Source of the DNA: Chthonomonas sp. UBA6659
GTDB taxonomy: Bacteria > Armatimonadota > Fimbriimonadia > Fimbriimonadales > Fimbriimonadaceae
Assembly (NCBI GenBank): GCA_002455425.1
Contig: DKKT01000053.1
Coordinates: forward strand, 1-39,976
DNA: 39,976 nucleotides
Direction: 5' to 3'
Positions 16,066 through 24,400 of this stretch are shown one piece after another. Below the pieces are notes generated by a model. The model worked only from the letters and a program-made list of their open reading frames with translations, ran no database searches and was not told the DNA's origin. A program made the position numbers and the translations under genes. Each line of letters starts with the position of its first letter. Position 1 is the first letter of the stretch.

Positions 16066-16850
16066 GCGCGTCGTCGCTTGCCCCGGCGGGGTGACGAGAC
16101 TTCTTCGCCTGCGAGTAACTGGTCGCGAAGGCCCTGATACGCGATCTCGGTCAGTCGTTCGAGGTTCACGACGTCGGCCCGGTTGTAAGCGATCAGCTTC
16201 TCCAGGGCCTCTCGGCTTCCGCGCAGGTGGCGACGCCACAGAAGGACCGCGTCGTAGCCGTTCAGCCCAGCGATTTCTGCGGGCCGCTCGATGCCGTTGT
16301 CGACCTCGATCTTCTTAAGCCCACCGCGCATGCCGAGGTTCTTGAGGGCAAAGCAGAGGTCGAGGTGGAGTTGATCGAGCCGGCAGCGGGGAAAGGCTCG
16401 CTGGATGACGGGGAGATCGAACGCGGACCCATAGAAGGTGACGATCATCTGATAGTGGGAGATGACGTCGGGAAAATTGCCCAGATCTTCGCCCTTGACA
16501 AGACACTTGAACTCTCGGCCGTCCCAGATGCCGATACACGTGATCGAATCAGGTCCCGAGCCGCCGTCCGTTTCGATGTCGAGGTAAGCGCAGCAGTCGC
16601 TGAACTCCGGCCAGGCTCGCCAGACGTCGGTGATCTTGAGGGCTCCTCGAAAGAACTGGTGGTTCCGGGCCACAAGAGCGTCCTTCGACTTCTGGACACC
16701 GCGCAGGATCAACTCGCGGGAGGCGGAGCCCACGGCGAACCGGCGTGGCTCGGCGAGAAACTGATCCCAGGTTTCGCAGCCTTGAGCCCACAGTCTCCGC
16801 TCGGTCTTCAATCCGAGCCCCGGAAGGTGGGAAAAGGTCCGCGTTAGCAC
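16062..16850 (-). CDS. RNase H-like 3'-5' exonuclease domain protein (YprB type)
   Basis: A 262-aa protein. Residues ~5-40 resemble a helix-hairpin-helix (LPGLGLKTERRLWAQGCETW). Residues ~85-230 form a DEDD exonuclease fold: Asp91 and Glu93 in YLDIETDG, Asp145 in FYGSAFDLP, and Tyr222/Asp226 in AYNRADVVNL, i.e. DEDDy spacing. This matches the YprB/RNase_H_2 group, thought to act on nucleic acid; direct biochemical knowledge is thin. The C-terminus is very basic (RRGKRRRA), fitting nucleic-acid binding. GTG at 16850 starts 6 nt after the stop of the upstream exported protein gene, so the two form an operon. Confidence 0.85.
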   Translation of the reverse strand: MLTRTFSHLPGLGLKTERRLWAQGCETWDQFLAEPRRFAVGSASRELILRGVQKSKDALVARNHQFFRGALKITDVWRAWPEFSDCCAYLDIETDGGSGPDSITCIGIWDGREFKCLVKGEDLGNFPDVISHYQMIVTFYGSAFDLPVIQRAFPRCRLDQLHLDLCFALKNLGMRGGLKKIEVDNGIERPAEIAGLNGYDAVLLWRRHLRGSREALEKLIAYNRADVVNLERLTEIAYQGLRDQLLAGEEVSSPRRGKRRRA

Positions 16851-16856
16851 TCTCGC

Positions 16857-17411
16857 CTAGCCTTGAGGCTTCGGGGGTGGAGTGCCCCGTTCGCGCGGTT
16901 GAACGTTCGGCATGGCACTCGGGCGGGGGAGCACGATGGTCATCAGCGTCGAAGCCGACCAGGCCATCCGGTCCTTGGGGTCATCGAACCAATACTCGCC
17001 CGTGTTGAGATCCTTGTCGAACTCCCCGACGATCTGGCAAACCCCTTTGCCGAACCAGACCGCCTGCATGTTGCGACCGAACCATTGAATCGCGCGAAAA
17101 CTGCCGGTGATGATCGCTCGACCGGTCCCGAACCAGACCTGTCTGCCTTCCTTGTCGAACTCCTTCTTAACCTGGCCCGTGATGCCGATGTTGCCCTTCA
17201 GTTGGCTGACAAGGAGCGTCCCCGTGAACTGGATCTCGACCCGACCCTGTCCGTCGATCATGCGAAAACTCCCCAGCTTGGTTCGAAGATGGAGCGTTGC
17301 GTAGTCCGCCTTCGCTTCGACACCGACCCGCTGAGCCGGAGTTGCCGGCTGGCCGGACGCGCCGAAAGCGGTGGCGAGAAGCAGGATCAAGAGCGTCAAT
17401 CGAGATTTCAT
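16857..17411 (-). CDS. Exported protein of unknown function
   Basis: 185 residues from ATG at 17411. A clear signal peptide (MKSRLTLLILLLATAFGASG) is followed by a ~140-residue beta-rich domain with regular Trp-Phe pairs: VWFGTGRAII, AIQWFGRNMQAVWFGKG, GEYWFDDPKD. The pattern suggests a small beta-barrel or sandwich, with one Cys (VCQIVG). The tail is Pro/Arg-rich (RERGTPPPKPQG). I recognise no family. Longer in-frame readings upstream lack a signal and are rejected. TACAAT at 17432-17427 would give a short leader. It is cotranscribed with the RNase H-like gene and is divergent from ccmE, so a shared envelope role with cytochrome maturation is possible but unproven. Confidence 0.75.
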   Translation of the reverse strand: MKSRLTLLILLLATAFGASGQPATPAQRVGVEAKADYATLHLRTKLGSFRMIDGQGRVEIQFTGTLLVSQLKGNIGITGQVKKEFDKEGRQVWFGTGRAIITGSFRAIQWFGRNMQAVWFGKGVCQIVGEFDKDLNTGEYWFDDPKDRMAWSASTLMTIVLPRPSAMPNVQPRERGTPPPKPQG

Positions 17412-17426
17412 CGGGAATTGCCTGCC

Positions 17427-17492
17427 ATTGTATCTGATCGACGCCATATCACCTGCTCGTGCTCCCAAAATCCTCACGAATCAGCGTAAAAT
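17427..17492. promoter_or_regulatory. Divergent promoters between the exported protein and ccmE
   Basis: Minus-strand TACAAT at 17432-17427 faces the exported protein gene, and plus-strand TAAAAT at 17487-17492 faces ccmE. The ccmE transcript would start near 17499, keeping the AGGAG Shine-Dalgarno before the ATG at 17511. No convincing -35 elements. Confidence 0.45.
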
Positions 17493-17510
17493 GAGATCAG
17501 GAGCGATCCG

Positions 17511-17888
17511 ATGAAACTCAGTTCGATTGTTGCAGTAGTGATAGGGGTGCTGGGATTGAGCGGCATGCTCGTGGCGTTCCTCAACAATGCCAGCCCCTAC
17601 GTGACGATTGCCGAAGCGAAGTCGGCGAAGGGCGATAATCTTCATGTCGCCGGCGATCTCGTCAAGGAGACTGTTTTCACCGATACCACCGGAGGCGTGG
17701 TGCGGTTCGACCTCAAGGACGAAGCCGGCGGGAAACTGTCGGTCGTCTATCATGGTCTGCCGCCCGCCAATATGGGTAGCGCCACGAAAGTCGTGGCTGT
17801 CGGCGGAATGAAGGACGGGGCTTTCCACGCCACCAAACTGCTCATCAAGTGCCCATCCAAGTACGAAAGCACGCAAAAGGCCTCGTAA
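17511..17888 (+). CDS. ccmE: Cytochrome c maturation heme chaperone CcmE, CxxxY type
   Basis: 125 aa. An N-terminal membrane anchor (~5-24, IVAVVIGVLGLSGMLVAFL) leads to an OB-fold domain in the periplasm (VAGDLVKETVF, VRFDLKDEAGG, VYHGLPPANM). CcmE binds heme covalently and hands it to CcmF for attachment to apocytochrome c. In most CcmE the heme ligand is His in HxxxY; here the position is Cys114 in KCPSKYE, giving C-x3-Y with Tyr118. Cys-type CcmE proteins are known from archaea and sulfate reducers. ATG at 17511 has AGGAG upstream. The ccmF TTG follows the stop codon directly. Confidence 0.93.
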   Translation: MKLSSIVAVVIGVLGLSGMLVAFLNNASPYVTIAEAKSAKGDNLHVAGDLVKETVFTDTTGGVVRFDLKDEAGGKLSVVYHGLPPANMGSATKVVAVGGMKDGAFHATKLLIKCPSKYESTQKAS

Positions 17889-20267
17889 TTGGAGCAGCAC
17901 CCCCCGATTGCCCTGCCCCGAGCCGAGCCTTGGTCGCTCTGGCTTGGGGATTTGGGCCGGTTCGCGGTTTGGGCAGCGATCGCCCTTCTGGTGGCGTCCG
18001 CGGCGAGTGGCCTCTTGGCGCATCGTATCCAGCGTGGGCCACGTTGGCAGACCCTCACGTTTTGGGCCGGTTGCACGAGCCTCTTCGTGACGTTCGCCTG
18101 CCTTGCGACTCTGTTCCTCACCGACCAGTTTCAATACAAGTACGTCTTCGCGCACTCGGAAAAGGTCGTCGAGCTCCAGTACAAGGTCGCCGCGATCTGG
18201 TCCGGACAGGAAGGCAGTTTCCTTCTGTGGGCGGTGTGCTCGGCGCTGTTCGGACTGGCCGCAGCCCCACGCACCGGCAAGTACCGTACGGCCTTCACGA
18301 TCCCGTATGCGCTGTTTCTCGCTGCCCTAGCCGGGATTCTCTCGTACGAATCGCCCTTCAAGCTTGAGCGTATCGACGGGCAGTTGCTCGTTCCCCCGAG
18401 CGGTGTCGGACTTTCGCCCTCCCTCCTCAACTACTGGGTCACGATCCATCCTCCCACGATCTTCCTGGGATTCGGTTCGCTGACCGTCCTTTTCTGTTGG
18501 GCGATCGCCGCGCTGGCCAAGCGTGATCTCGACTCGTGGATCCGCCCGATCCGCCCATGGGTCCTCGTTTCCCTGACCTTGGTCGGGCTCGGCCTCTGCA
18601 TGGGCGGGTTCTGGGCCTATGAAACGCTTGGCTGGGGCGGATTCTGGGCGTGGGATCCGGTGGAGAACGTCAGTTTCGTTCCTTGGGTCCTGCTCGCCGC
18701 GTTGACCCATGGGATCTTCGTCCAAGTCGCAAAGAAGAAGTGGCACTGGATCAACGTGCTCTTGGCCGCATCGCCGTTCCTCGCGTTCGGTTACGGTACG
18801 TTTTTGACCCGGTCCGGATTCCTCAGCGAAGCAAGTGTCCACAGCTTCGCCCAGATGGACCGCAGCGCCTTGTGGCTCCTCGTCGGCGTGGTGAGCGCGT
18901 CGTTCATCGGGCTGGGCGCGTTCTGGATTCCAGGCGTGCTCCGAGCTCGGCGAACTCCTGCCCCAACGGCGATTGAGGCAGCCGAGAAGCTGGGGGTGAA
19001 GGTCGATCGCTCCGCCGCCTACGCGGCCGGGATGTGGCTCCTGGCTGGACTCGCCGTCGCGACCGGGATCGGAATGAGCGTCCCGTTCATCATGGGTGTC
19101 CTCGGTCGCCCGACGAAGGTGGTCGAAGAGGGCCTATATCACCAAGTTTTGGTATGGTTCTTTATTCCGATCATCCTCCTGATGGCCGCGGGTCCGTTCA
19201 TCTCCTGGCGGAAGATGGGTGTCGGTGCCGTCCTCGGTCGCTTGGCCAACATCCTCGCGATTTCGCTGGGGCTGCTCGGACTGTGCATGCTATGGGCGAA
19301 GTTGCCGATCTCCGGGTGGCGAATCGATCCGGAACGCACCCTCGGTACGCCCTTCGGTGCCTGGGATCGAGCCGGCTGGGGATTCGTCCTCACCGGCCTG
19401 TGTCTCTTTGCGATCGTCGCTAACGTGTGGCGCATGATTCAGCTGTGGCGAGTGGCACTTCCCGCGCTCGGAGGCTACGTCATGCACCTCGGCGTAGCCG
19501 TTTCGATGCTGGGACTGATCGTGTCACGCGGTTTCGAACGCTCGGAGCGCTACGCGATCCAAGAGGGAAGTCCCGGCGTCGGCATGGGTTACGAGATCAC
19601 GTCGATCAAGCCTGAGAAAATGGACCTTCTCAGCCGCAAAAACACATTGCCGTTCCGGGTGGTCGGCCCCCGCGAGGACTTCGTCGCCCGTCCAGGTCTC
19701 TACTACATCCAGCGTCCGAACGCGGCTCCTGAACCGATGGTCTGGCCCTACGTCAAAGGCTTTGGGTGGTACGACCTATACTTTACGCTTCATCCTCTGG
19801 TGTTTGAGGCGACCGAAGGGGTGACACTCAAGCCGAATGAGCAACGCCTCATCGGACAGAGCCTCCTGACCTACAAGGGCCTCCGGCGGGAGGGCGAACC
19901 AGGTCAGGCTGGAACGAAGTTCTACGCCGACGTGACACTGGAGACTCCCCAAGGAACATTCACCGGGTCGCCGGCGCTAGTTCTCGGGGGCACGGAAGGC
20001 CTCCAAATCGAGAACGCTTCGCTCGGTCCCGACTTCTACGTGACCTTCAGCGATCCACCGATGGATGCGGCGACCCAATCCGCGACGATCCAGCTGCTCT
20101 ATGTGCATCCGGTGATGCCGGTCGAGTTGTTCTTCAAGCCGTTGACGATCCTGGTCTGGCTCGGCGCAGGTATGATGACCCTCGGCGGACTGATTGCGGC
20201 TTGGTACCGACGTCGCGAGGTACGATCCGCAGATGCTCGGCTAGAAGTGCAAGAAGACGCGGCATAA
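17889..20267 (+). CDS. ccmF: Cytochrome c heme lyase subunit CcmF
   Basis: A 792-residue polytopic membrane protein that receives heme from CcmE and attaches it to apocytochrome c. The tryptophan-rich WWD motif that contacts heme is at about residues 240-262 (LGWGGFWAWDPVENVSFVPW), with conserved His nearby (YWVTIHPPTIF, LTHGIF). About 15 hydrophobic spans are evident, with a large periplasmic loop in the C-terminal third and a last span before a charged tail. The start is TTG at 17889 immediately after the ccmE TAA, with only a weak ribosome site, so coupling to ccmE is likely. ccmA, B, C, G and H are not in the window and must lie elsewhere. panD begins 13 nt downstream. Confidence 0.95.
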   Translation: MEQHPPIALPRAEPWSLWLGDLGRFAVWAAIALLVASAASGLLAHRIQRGPRWQTLTFWAGCTSLFVTFACLATLFLTDQFQYKYVFAHSEKVVELQYKVAAIWSGQEGSFLLWAVCSALFGLAAAPRTGKYRTAFTIPYALFLAALAGILSYESPFKLERIDGQLLVPPSGVGLSPSLLNYWVTIHPPTIFLGFGSLTVLFCWAIAALAKRDLDSWIRPIRPWVLVSLTLVGLGLCMGGFWAYETLGWGGFWAWDPVENVSFVPWVLLAALTHGIFVQVAKKKWHWINVLLAASPFLAFGYGTFLTRSGFLSEASVHSFAQMDRSALWLLVGVVSASFIGLGAFWIPGVLRARRTPAPTAIEAAEKLGVKVDRSAAYAAGMWLLAGLAVATGIGMSVPFIMGVLGRPTKVVEEGLYHQVLVWFFIPIILLMAAGPFISWRKMGVGAVLGRLANILAISLGLLGLCMLWAKLPISGWRIDPERTLGTPFGAWDRAGWGFVLTGLCLFAIVANVWRMIQLWRVALPALGGYVMHLGVAVSMLGLIVSRGFERSERYAIQEGSPGVGMGYEITSIKPEKMDLLSRKNTLPFRVVGPREDFVARPGLYYIQRPNAAPEPMVWPYVKGFGWYDLYFTLHPLVFEATEGVTLKPNEQRLIGQSLLTYKGLRREGEPGQAGTKFYADVTLETPQGTFTGSPALVLGGTEGLQIENASLGPDFYVTFSDPPMDAATQSATIQLLYVHPVMPVELFFKPLTILVWLGAGMMTLGGLIAAWYRRREVRSADARLEVQEDAA

Positions 20268-20280
20268 CCTGAGCGAAACG

Positions 20281-20643
20281 ATGCGCCTTTTCCAGATTTT
20301 GAAATCCAAGCTCCACCACGCCCACGTGAGCTATACGAATCCCGACTATGTGGGCAGTGTCGAAATCGATCGCAATCTCATGGAGCGGGTCGGCCTCCTG
20401 GACGGGGAGCTTGTCCACGTATGGTCGGTCGACGGCACCGCCCGGATCGAAACCTACGCCTTTTCCGGGCCGCCGGGCGTGGTCGGCATCAATGGCGGCG
20501 CGGCTCACCTCTTTCGGCGTGGTGAGCGGATCATCATCGCCGCGTTTGCGCTGACCGACGAGGCGATCACACCTCGGGTCGTGCTCCTCGACTCGGAAAA
20601 CTGTGCCGTGCGCGACCTCGACGCCTACAGCCCGATCGCATGA
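20281..20643 (+). CDS. panD: Aspartate 1-decarboxylase
   Basis: PanD, 120 aa, makes beta-alanine for pantothenate and CoA. It is a pyruvoyl enzyme produced by self-cleavage between Gly25 and Ser26 (NPDYVGSVEID); Ser26 becomes the pyruvoyl group. Other family marks: KLHHAHV at the N-terminus and INGGAAHLF later. Length is normal. It lies 13 nt after ccmF and overlaps pyrE by ATGA at 20640-20643, placing housekeeping CoA and pyrimidine genes at the end of the ccm operon. Other pantothenate genes are absent. Confidence 0.95.
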   Translation: MRLFQILKSKLHHAHVSYTNPDYVGSVEIDRNLMERVGLLDGELVHVWSVDGTARIETYAFSGPPGVVGINGGAAHLFRRGERIIIAAFALTDEAITPRVVLLDSENCAVRDLDAYSPIA

Positions 20644-21221
20644 GCCTCGATCTCGACGCCTACCTGGAGGAGTCGGGGGCGGTGCTCCGGGGCCACTTCC
20701 GACTCTCAAGTGGTCGCCACAGCGACGTCTATGTCGAAAAATTCAGGATTCTCGAACAGCCCGAAGTCTTGGGGACGCTCTGCGACACTCTGGCGACGCA
20801 GGCCAAGGCACTGAGTCCCGAAGTCGTGGTCGGCCCGACTACCGGGGGAATCATTCTTGCGTTCGAGATCGCGCGAAGACTGAAGATCGGCGCCTTGTAT
20901 GCCGAACGTGAAAATGGCGCCCGTGTTTTTCGCAGGGACGCCAGGCTCGCTCCGAACGCTCGGGTGCTCGTCGTAGACGACGTCCTGACGACCGGGACGA
21001 GCGTCCGCGAAGTTCTTGAGCTGGTTCGCAGCAAGGAAGGAAACCCCATCGGGGTCGCTGTTTTGATCGATCGATCGAACGGGGAAGCCGACTTCGGGTG
21101 TCCCCTGATGGCGGCTCATCAGGTTCAGGCGCGGACGTTCGCACCCGATTCTCTGCCCGAGTGGCTGGCGGCGATCCCGGTCCGGGAGCCGGGCACCCGG
21201 TTCAGTTCGGGTCCGGCCTGA
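20640..21221 (+). CDS. pyrE: Orotate phosphoribosyltransferase
   Basis: 193 aa, joining orotate and PRPP to give OMP in pyrimidine synthesis. The PRPP loop VLVVDDVLTTGTSV lies at 109-122 (Asp113-Asp114), and FRLSSGRHSDVYVEKF is the orotate-binding N-terminal segment; VVGPTTGGIILAFEIAR and RENGARVFRR complete the active site. The ATG at 20640 overlaps the panD TGA. It is the last gene of ccmE-ccmF-panD-pyrE; a new promoter for the lipoprotein gene follows the stop. Confidence 0.95.
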   Translation: MSLDLDAYLEESGAVLRGHFRLSSGRHSDVYVEKFRILEQPEVLGTLCDTLATQAKALSPEVVVGPTTGGIILAFEIARRLKIGALYAERENGARVFRRDARLAPNARVLVVDDVLTTGTSVREVLELVRSKEGNPIGVAVLIDRSNGEADFGCPLMAAHQVQARTFAPDSLPEWLAAIPVREPGTRFSSGPA

Positions 21222-21253
21222 AAGCCTGCGAAATCTTGCGGCGCAGAATGGTC

Positions 21254-21259
21254 TATAAT
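21254..21259 (+). promoter_or_regulatory. Consensus -10 (TATAAT) of the large lipoprotein gene
   Basis: A perfect TATAAT 178 nt before the ATG at 21437. The expected start near 21266 gives a leader of ~170 nt. No good -35 is visible. Confidence 0.55.
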
Positions 21260-21265
21260 GCGTCT

Positions 21266-21390
21266 GAACACCGATGTGAGCCAGTTCATCAGTCGAGAAT
21301 CGGTCCGGCGACCGAAAAAAGGAACCTGGGAGGGTTGCAAGCGCCGGTCCGTTTTGACTATCATGGGTCTGGTTCCTAAATCTAACACAC
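21266..21390 (+). promoter_or_regulatory. Structured 5' leader of the large lipoprotein gene
   Basis: Contains a hairpin TCGGTC/GACCGA (21300-21315, loop CGGC) followed by A6, and a long-range pair AGGAACC (21320-21326)/GGTTCCT (21371-21377). CGGTCCG occurs twice (21301 and ~21344); GTCCG of the second copy is complementary to CGGAC of the first repeat unit downstream (21396-21400). I do not recognise a riboswitch class. Confidence 0.4.
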
Positions 21391-21434
21391 CATTACGGAC
21401 AGTGGAGGAGCATCCATTAAGGACAGTGGAGGAG
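21391..21434 (+). repeat. Tandem duplication of the Shine-Dalgarno region
   Basis: Two 20-bp copies with a 24-bp period, 21391-21410 and 21415-21434, 19/20 identical. Each ends in GTGGAGGAG, so the message carries two strong ribosome-binding sites. Only the second is followed by ATG, 2 nt after the repeat (21437). Confidence 0.9.
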
Positions 21435-21436
21435 AT

Positions 21437-24400
21437 ATGAGAGACATGCGTGCGCGGCAAGCGCGAACGTGGTTCTATCCACTCTTTGCACTCGCGCTGG
21501 GTGGCACGGCCATCCTGACTTCCGGTTGTGGCGGCAGCGGCAGCGGCGGCGGCACGTCCGGCAGGAGTGCATTCAACATTACGGCGTCTTTCGACCCGTA
21601 CTCTGGCCGTAACCTCCCGAGCTATGTCGGCTCGATCAAGGTCACGCTCCAGACGGGCACCGATACGCCCCTCACCTACACCATCAAGCGCGGCGACGCG
21701 CCCCTGAAGGTGGACAACGTTGCGGCCGGCAAGACTTACACCTTCACGGTGGAAGGCGTGCAGGGCACCAACGGTACGGGCAGCAAGGTTGCTAGCGCGA
21801 CCTTCACCCGAGTGGCTCCCGCTAAGAATCAGACCTCGGACGTCGCGATCGATGCGGCGAACTCCGAGATCGCCAGCGTGAGCGTTTCCCCGAGCGATGT
21901 CACCCTCACCGGTGGCGCCAGCCAGGTCTTCACGTTCGAAGCTAAGAATGCTTCGGGCGCGACGATCCTGACGAACGCTCAGGACAGCAGCTTCGGCGTC
22001 ACGATCGCCCCGAACGTGGGTTCGTTCAACAATGCGAACAACACGTACACGGCTCCGAACGTGATCGGCCAGGATCAGCCGGCCTCCCGACTCGATGTCA
22101 CCATCGGTGGCAAGTCGGCTTCGGCGACCCTGAACTTCGACGATGAGCGCAGCAATGCCCTCGTCGCCCTGCGCTGGAACGCGGACGGTCGCGGTCTCCC
22201 GGGCTATGCGAGCTCTGCCCGCATCTCGCTCGTGGACGGCGGCATCATCGTTCCGGGTAGCGAGCGGGTCGTGACCCGGTCGCAGTCGGGCGCCTACACC
22301 GAGAACATCGACTGGTCGAAGGTCCAAGATGGCAGCTACTCGCTCGTCGTCAACGCCTATGCCAGCAACAATGCCTCGGGTGAGCCCGTCGGTTCGGCCG
22401 AATTCCCGTTCACCGTCGGTCCGGACGAGATCCGCGAGATCATCGACATGAGCACCAGCGACTTCAATGCGACCAAGCTTGAAGTTTGGGTGACTCGCAA
22501 CAACGGCCCTGCTCAGAAGGTCAACGGCACCCTGCCGCTGAACGAGGGCGAGACCGTGATGGTCAACACCAAGGCCGTCGATGACAGTGGAACCGTCTAC
22601 CTGAGCGGTGGCCAGGTCAACATGTCCGTCAGCGGCGGTAACGCCAACCTCGACGGCGATGAACTGACCGGTGTCACCCGCGGTACGGGCTCCAGCCTGA
22701 CCGTCAATGCCGGCGACGTCCTCAAGGACGGCGTTCCTGGCACGTCGACGATTCCGATCAACGTCGTTTTCGGTAACCCCGGATTCGTCATCAACTGGGA
22801 TGCCCTGACCCGCGATCCCGCGCCGTCCTACGCGCGCAGCTTCGTGGCTCAGCTTCGCCAGAATGGCAACCCGGTCCCCGGCTTCGACGACATCTTCGGG
22901 AACCGCCCGACGGATACCGGTCCCGTCTCCAGCGCGATCTATTGGGATCGACGCCTGGCTGATGGCGACTACGAGATCCTCGTGACGCTGTACCCGAATC
23001 CGGACGCCGACAATCCTGCCACTCGCGGAGCCGAACTGATGAGCGCCGCCTGCCCGATCACCGTCACCAACGGTACGGCCGGCCCGTGCATCCTCGACTT
23101 CCCGAGCACCGGAAACGCGACCAACGTCGAAGTCAGCGTGACGCGAGCCAACGGCTCCGTCGAGCGATACTTCGAGAACGCGATCCCCGGCCGCCGCACT
23201 GGCCCCCTCTTCCTCTCCTATGGAGAGCGGATTGGTGTCAGCGCTCGCGTGACCGATGACACCGGCACGACCACGTTCTTCTCGGACAACCGAATCCGCT
23301 TCAGCGCTTCCGGTTCCGCGGAGTTCAACTCGGCCATCGACCGCGTCACCGGCATCAGCCTCGGTAACGGCGAAGTCTCGGCTACCGCCGACAGCCTTCG
23401 CGGCCCGACCCTGACGCTCGAGACTCGAGTCATGCCGCCGGCCGTCGTCGCCTTCAGCGACTGGGACAACGATGCCTTCGGAACCGGTAACGGTGCCGTT
23501 CGCTCGTACCTCTACGTGCCGGGCGCCCTCGTCAACTCGCCGCGCGGCGACAAGATCTGGGCCGTCCCCTACCGCGATGACTCGTACCTCGGTCGAGCCG
23601 TCGCTGAGGCCGGCGTGGTCCTGCCGACCGGCACGATCAACGCCTATGACGTCGTCTCGCCGACCGTCAACTCCATGGGTACGCAGATCGCCTTCACGGT
23701 GGCGCCTTTCGACACCACCAGCGGCGACCTCACGTACTACAAGGACGTCGTCGTCATGGAGATCTCCTATGACGCCAACGGCGCTCCGGTCTTCGGCGCT
23801 ATCCTGCCGCAGAACGTGACGTTCGACACCGGCGACCAGATCGGACCGATGTACGGTCCGGATGGCCAGCTGTACTACTCCTCGATGGAGTTCAACCGAG
23901 ATGCCGGTTCCTACCTTAACGGTCAGGAGCGAGACATCTTCGTGCGAACCGACGTCTTCGCGGCGAGCAGCCCGGGCACGAACCTCACTTCCGGTATCAC
24001 CGGAAACCTGTTCTGGCCGGCCATCGCTCCGGACAATCAGGAGATGGCGGTGATCCGCAAGCTCGGGGCCAACCCCGAAGCGGCCAACACCACCGGCGTC
24101 GGCCGCATCGTGACCATCGACCTCAGCCCGTTCGCTCCGAGCGGCGAGCAGATCGATGACACCGCCGCCGTTGCCAGCCGAATCGGATACCTCGCCTCCA
24201 AGGGCGTCGCTACCCCGAACGGCCAGCTGATCAACGACGACAAGTACTACATCGCCTTCGCGCGCAGCTTCGACGGTGGCCCGACCACCGAAGTCCAGCT
24301 GCTCCGCGCAGAGCGGACCCAGGCGGCTCTCGGAGCGTTCATCGCTCAGCAGACCAACGCCAACAATCCGTTCGGCGCCGCGATCGATGGACCGTCCTTC

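Noticed and set aside
21266..21390. Cyclic di-GMP-I riboswitch in the lipoprotein leader
   Set aside because: The conserved GGGCAAACC-type core and tetraloop receptor are not present.
21125..22327. 400-codon minus-strand frame over the pyrE end and lipoprotein start
   Set aside because: Crosses the lipoprotein signal peptide, leader and pyrE; no coding character.
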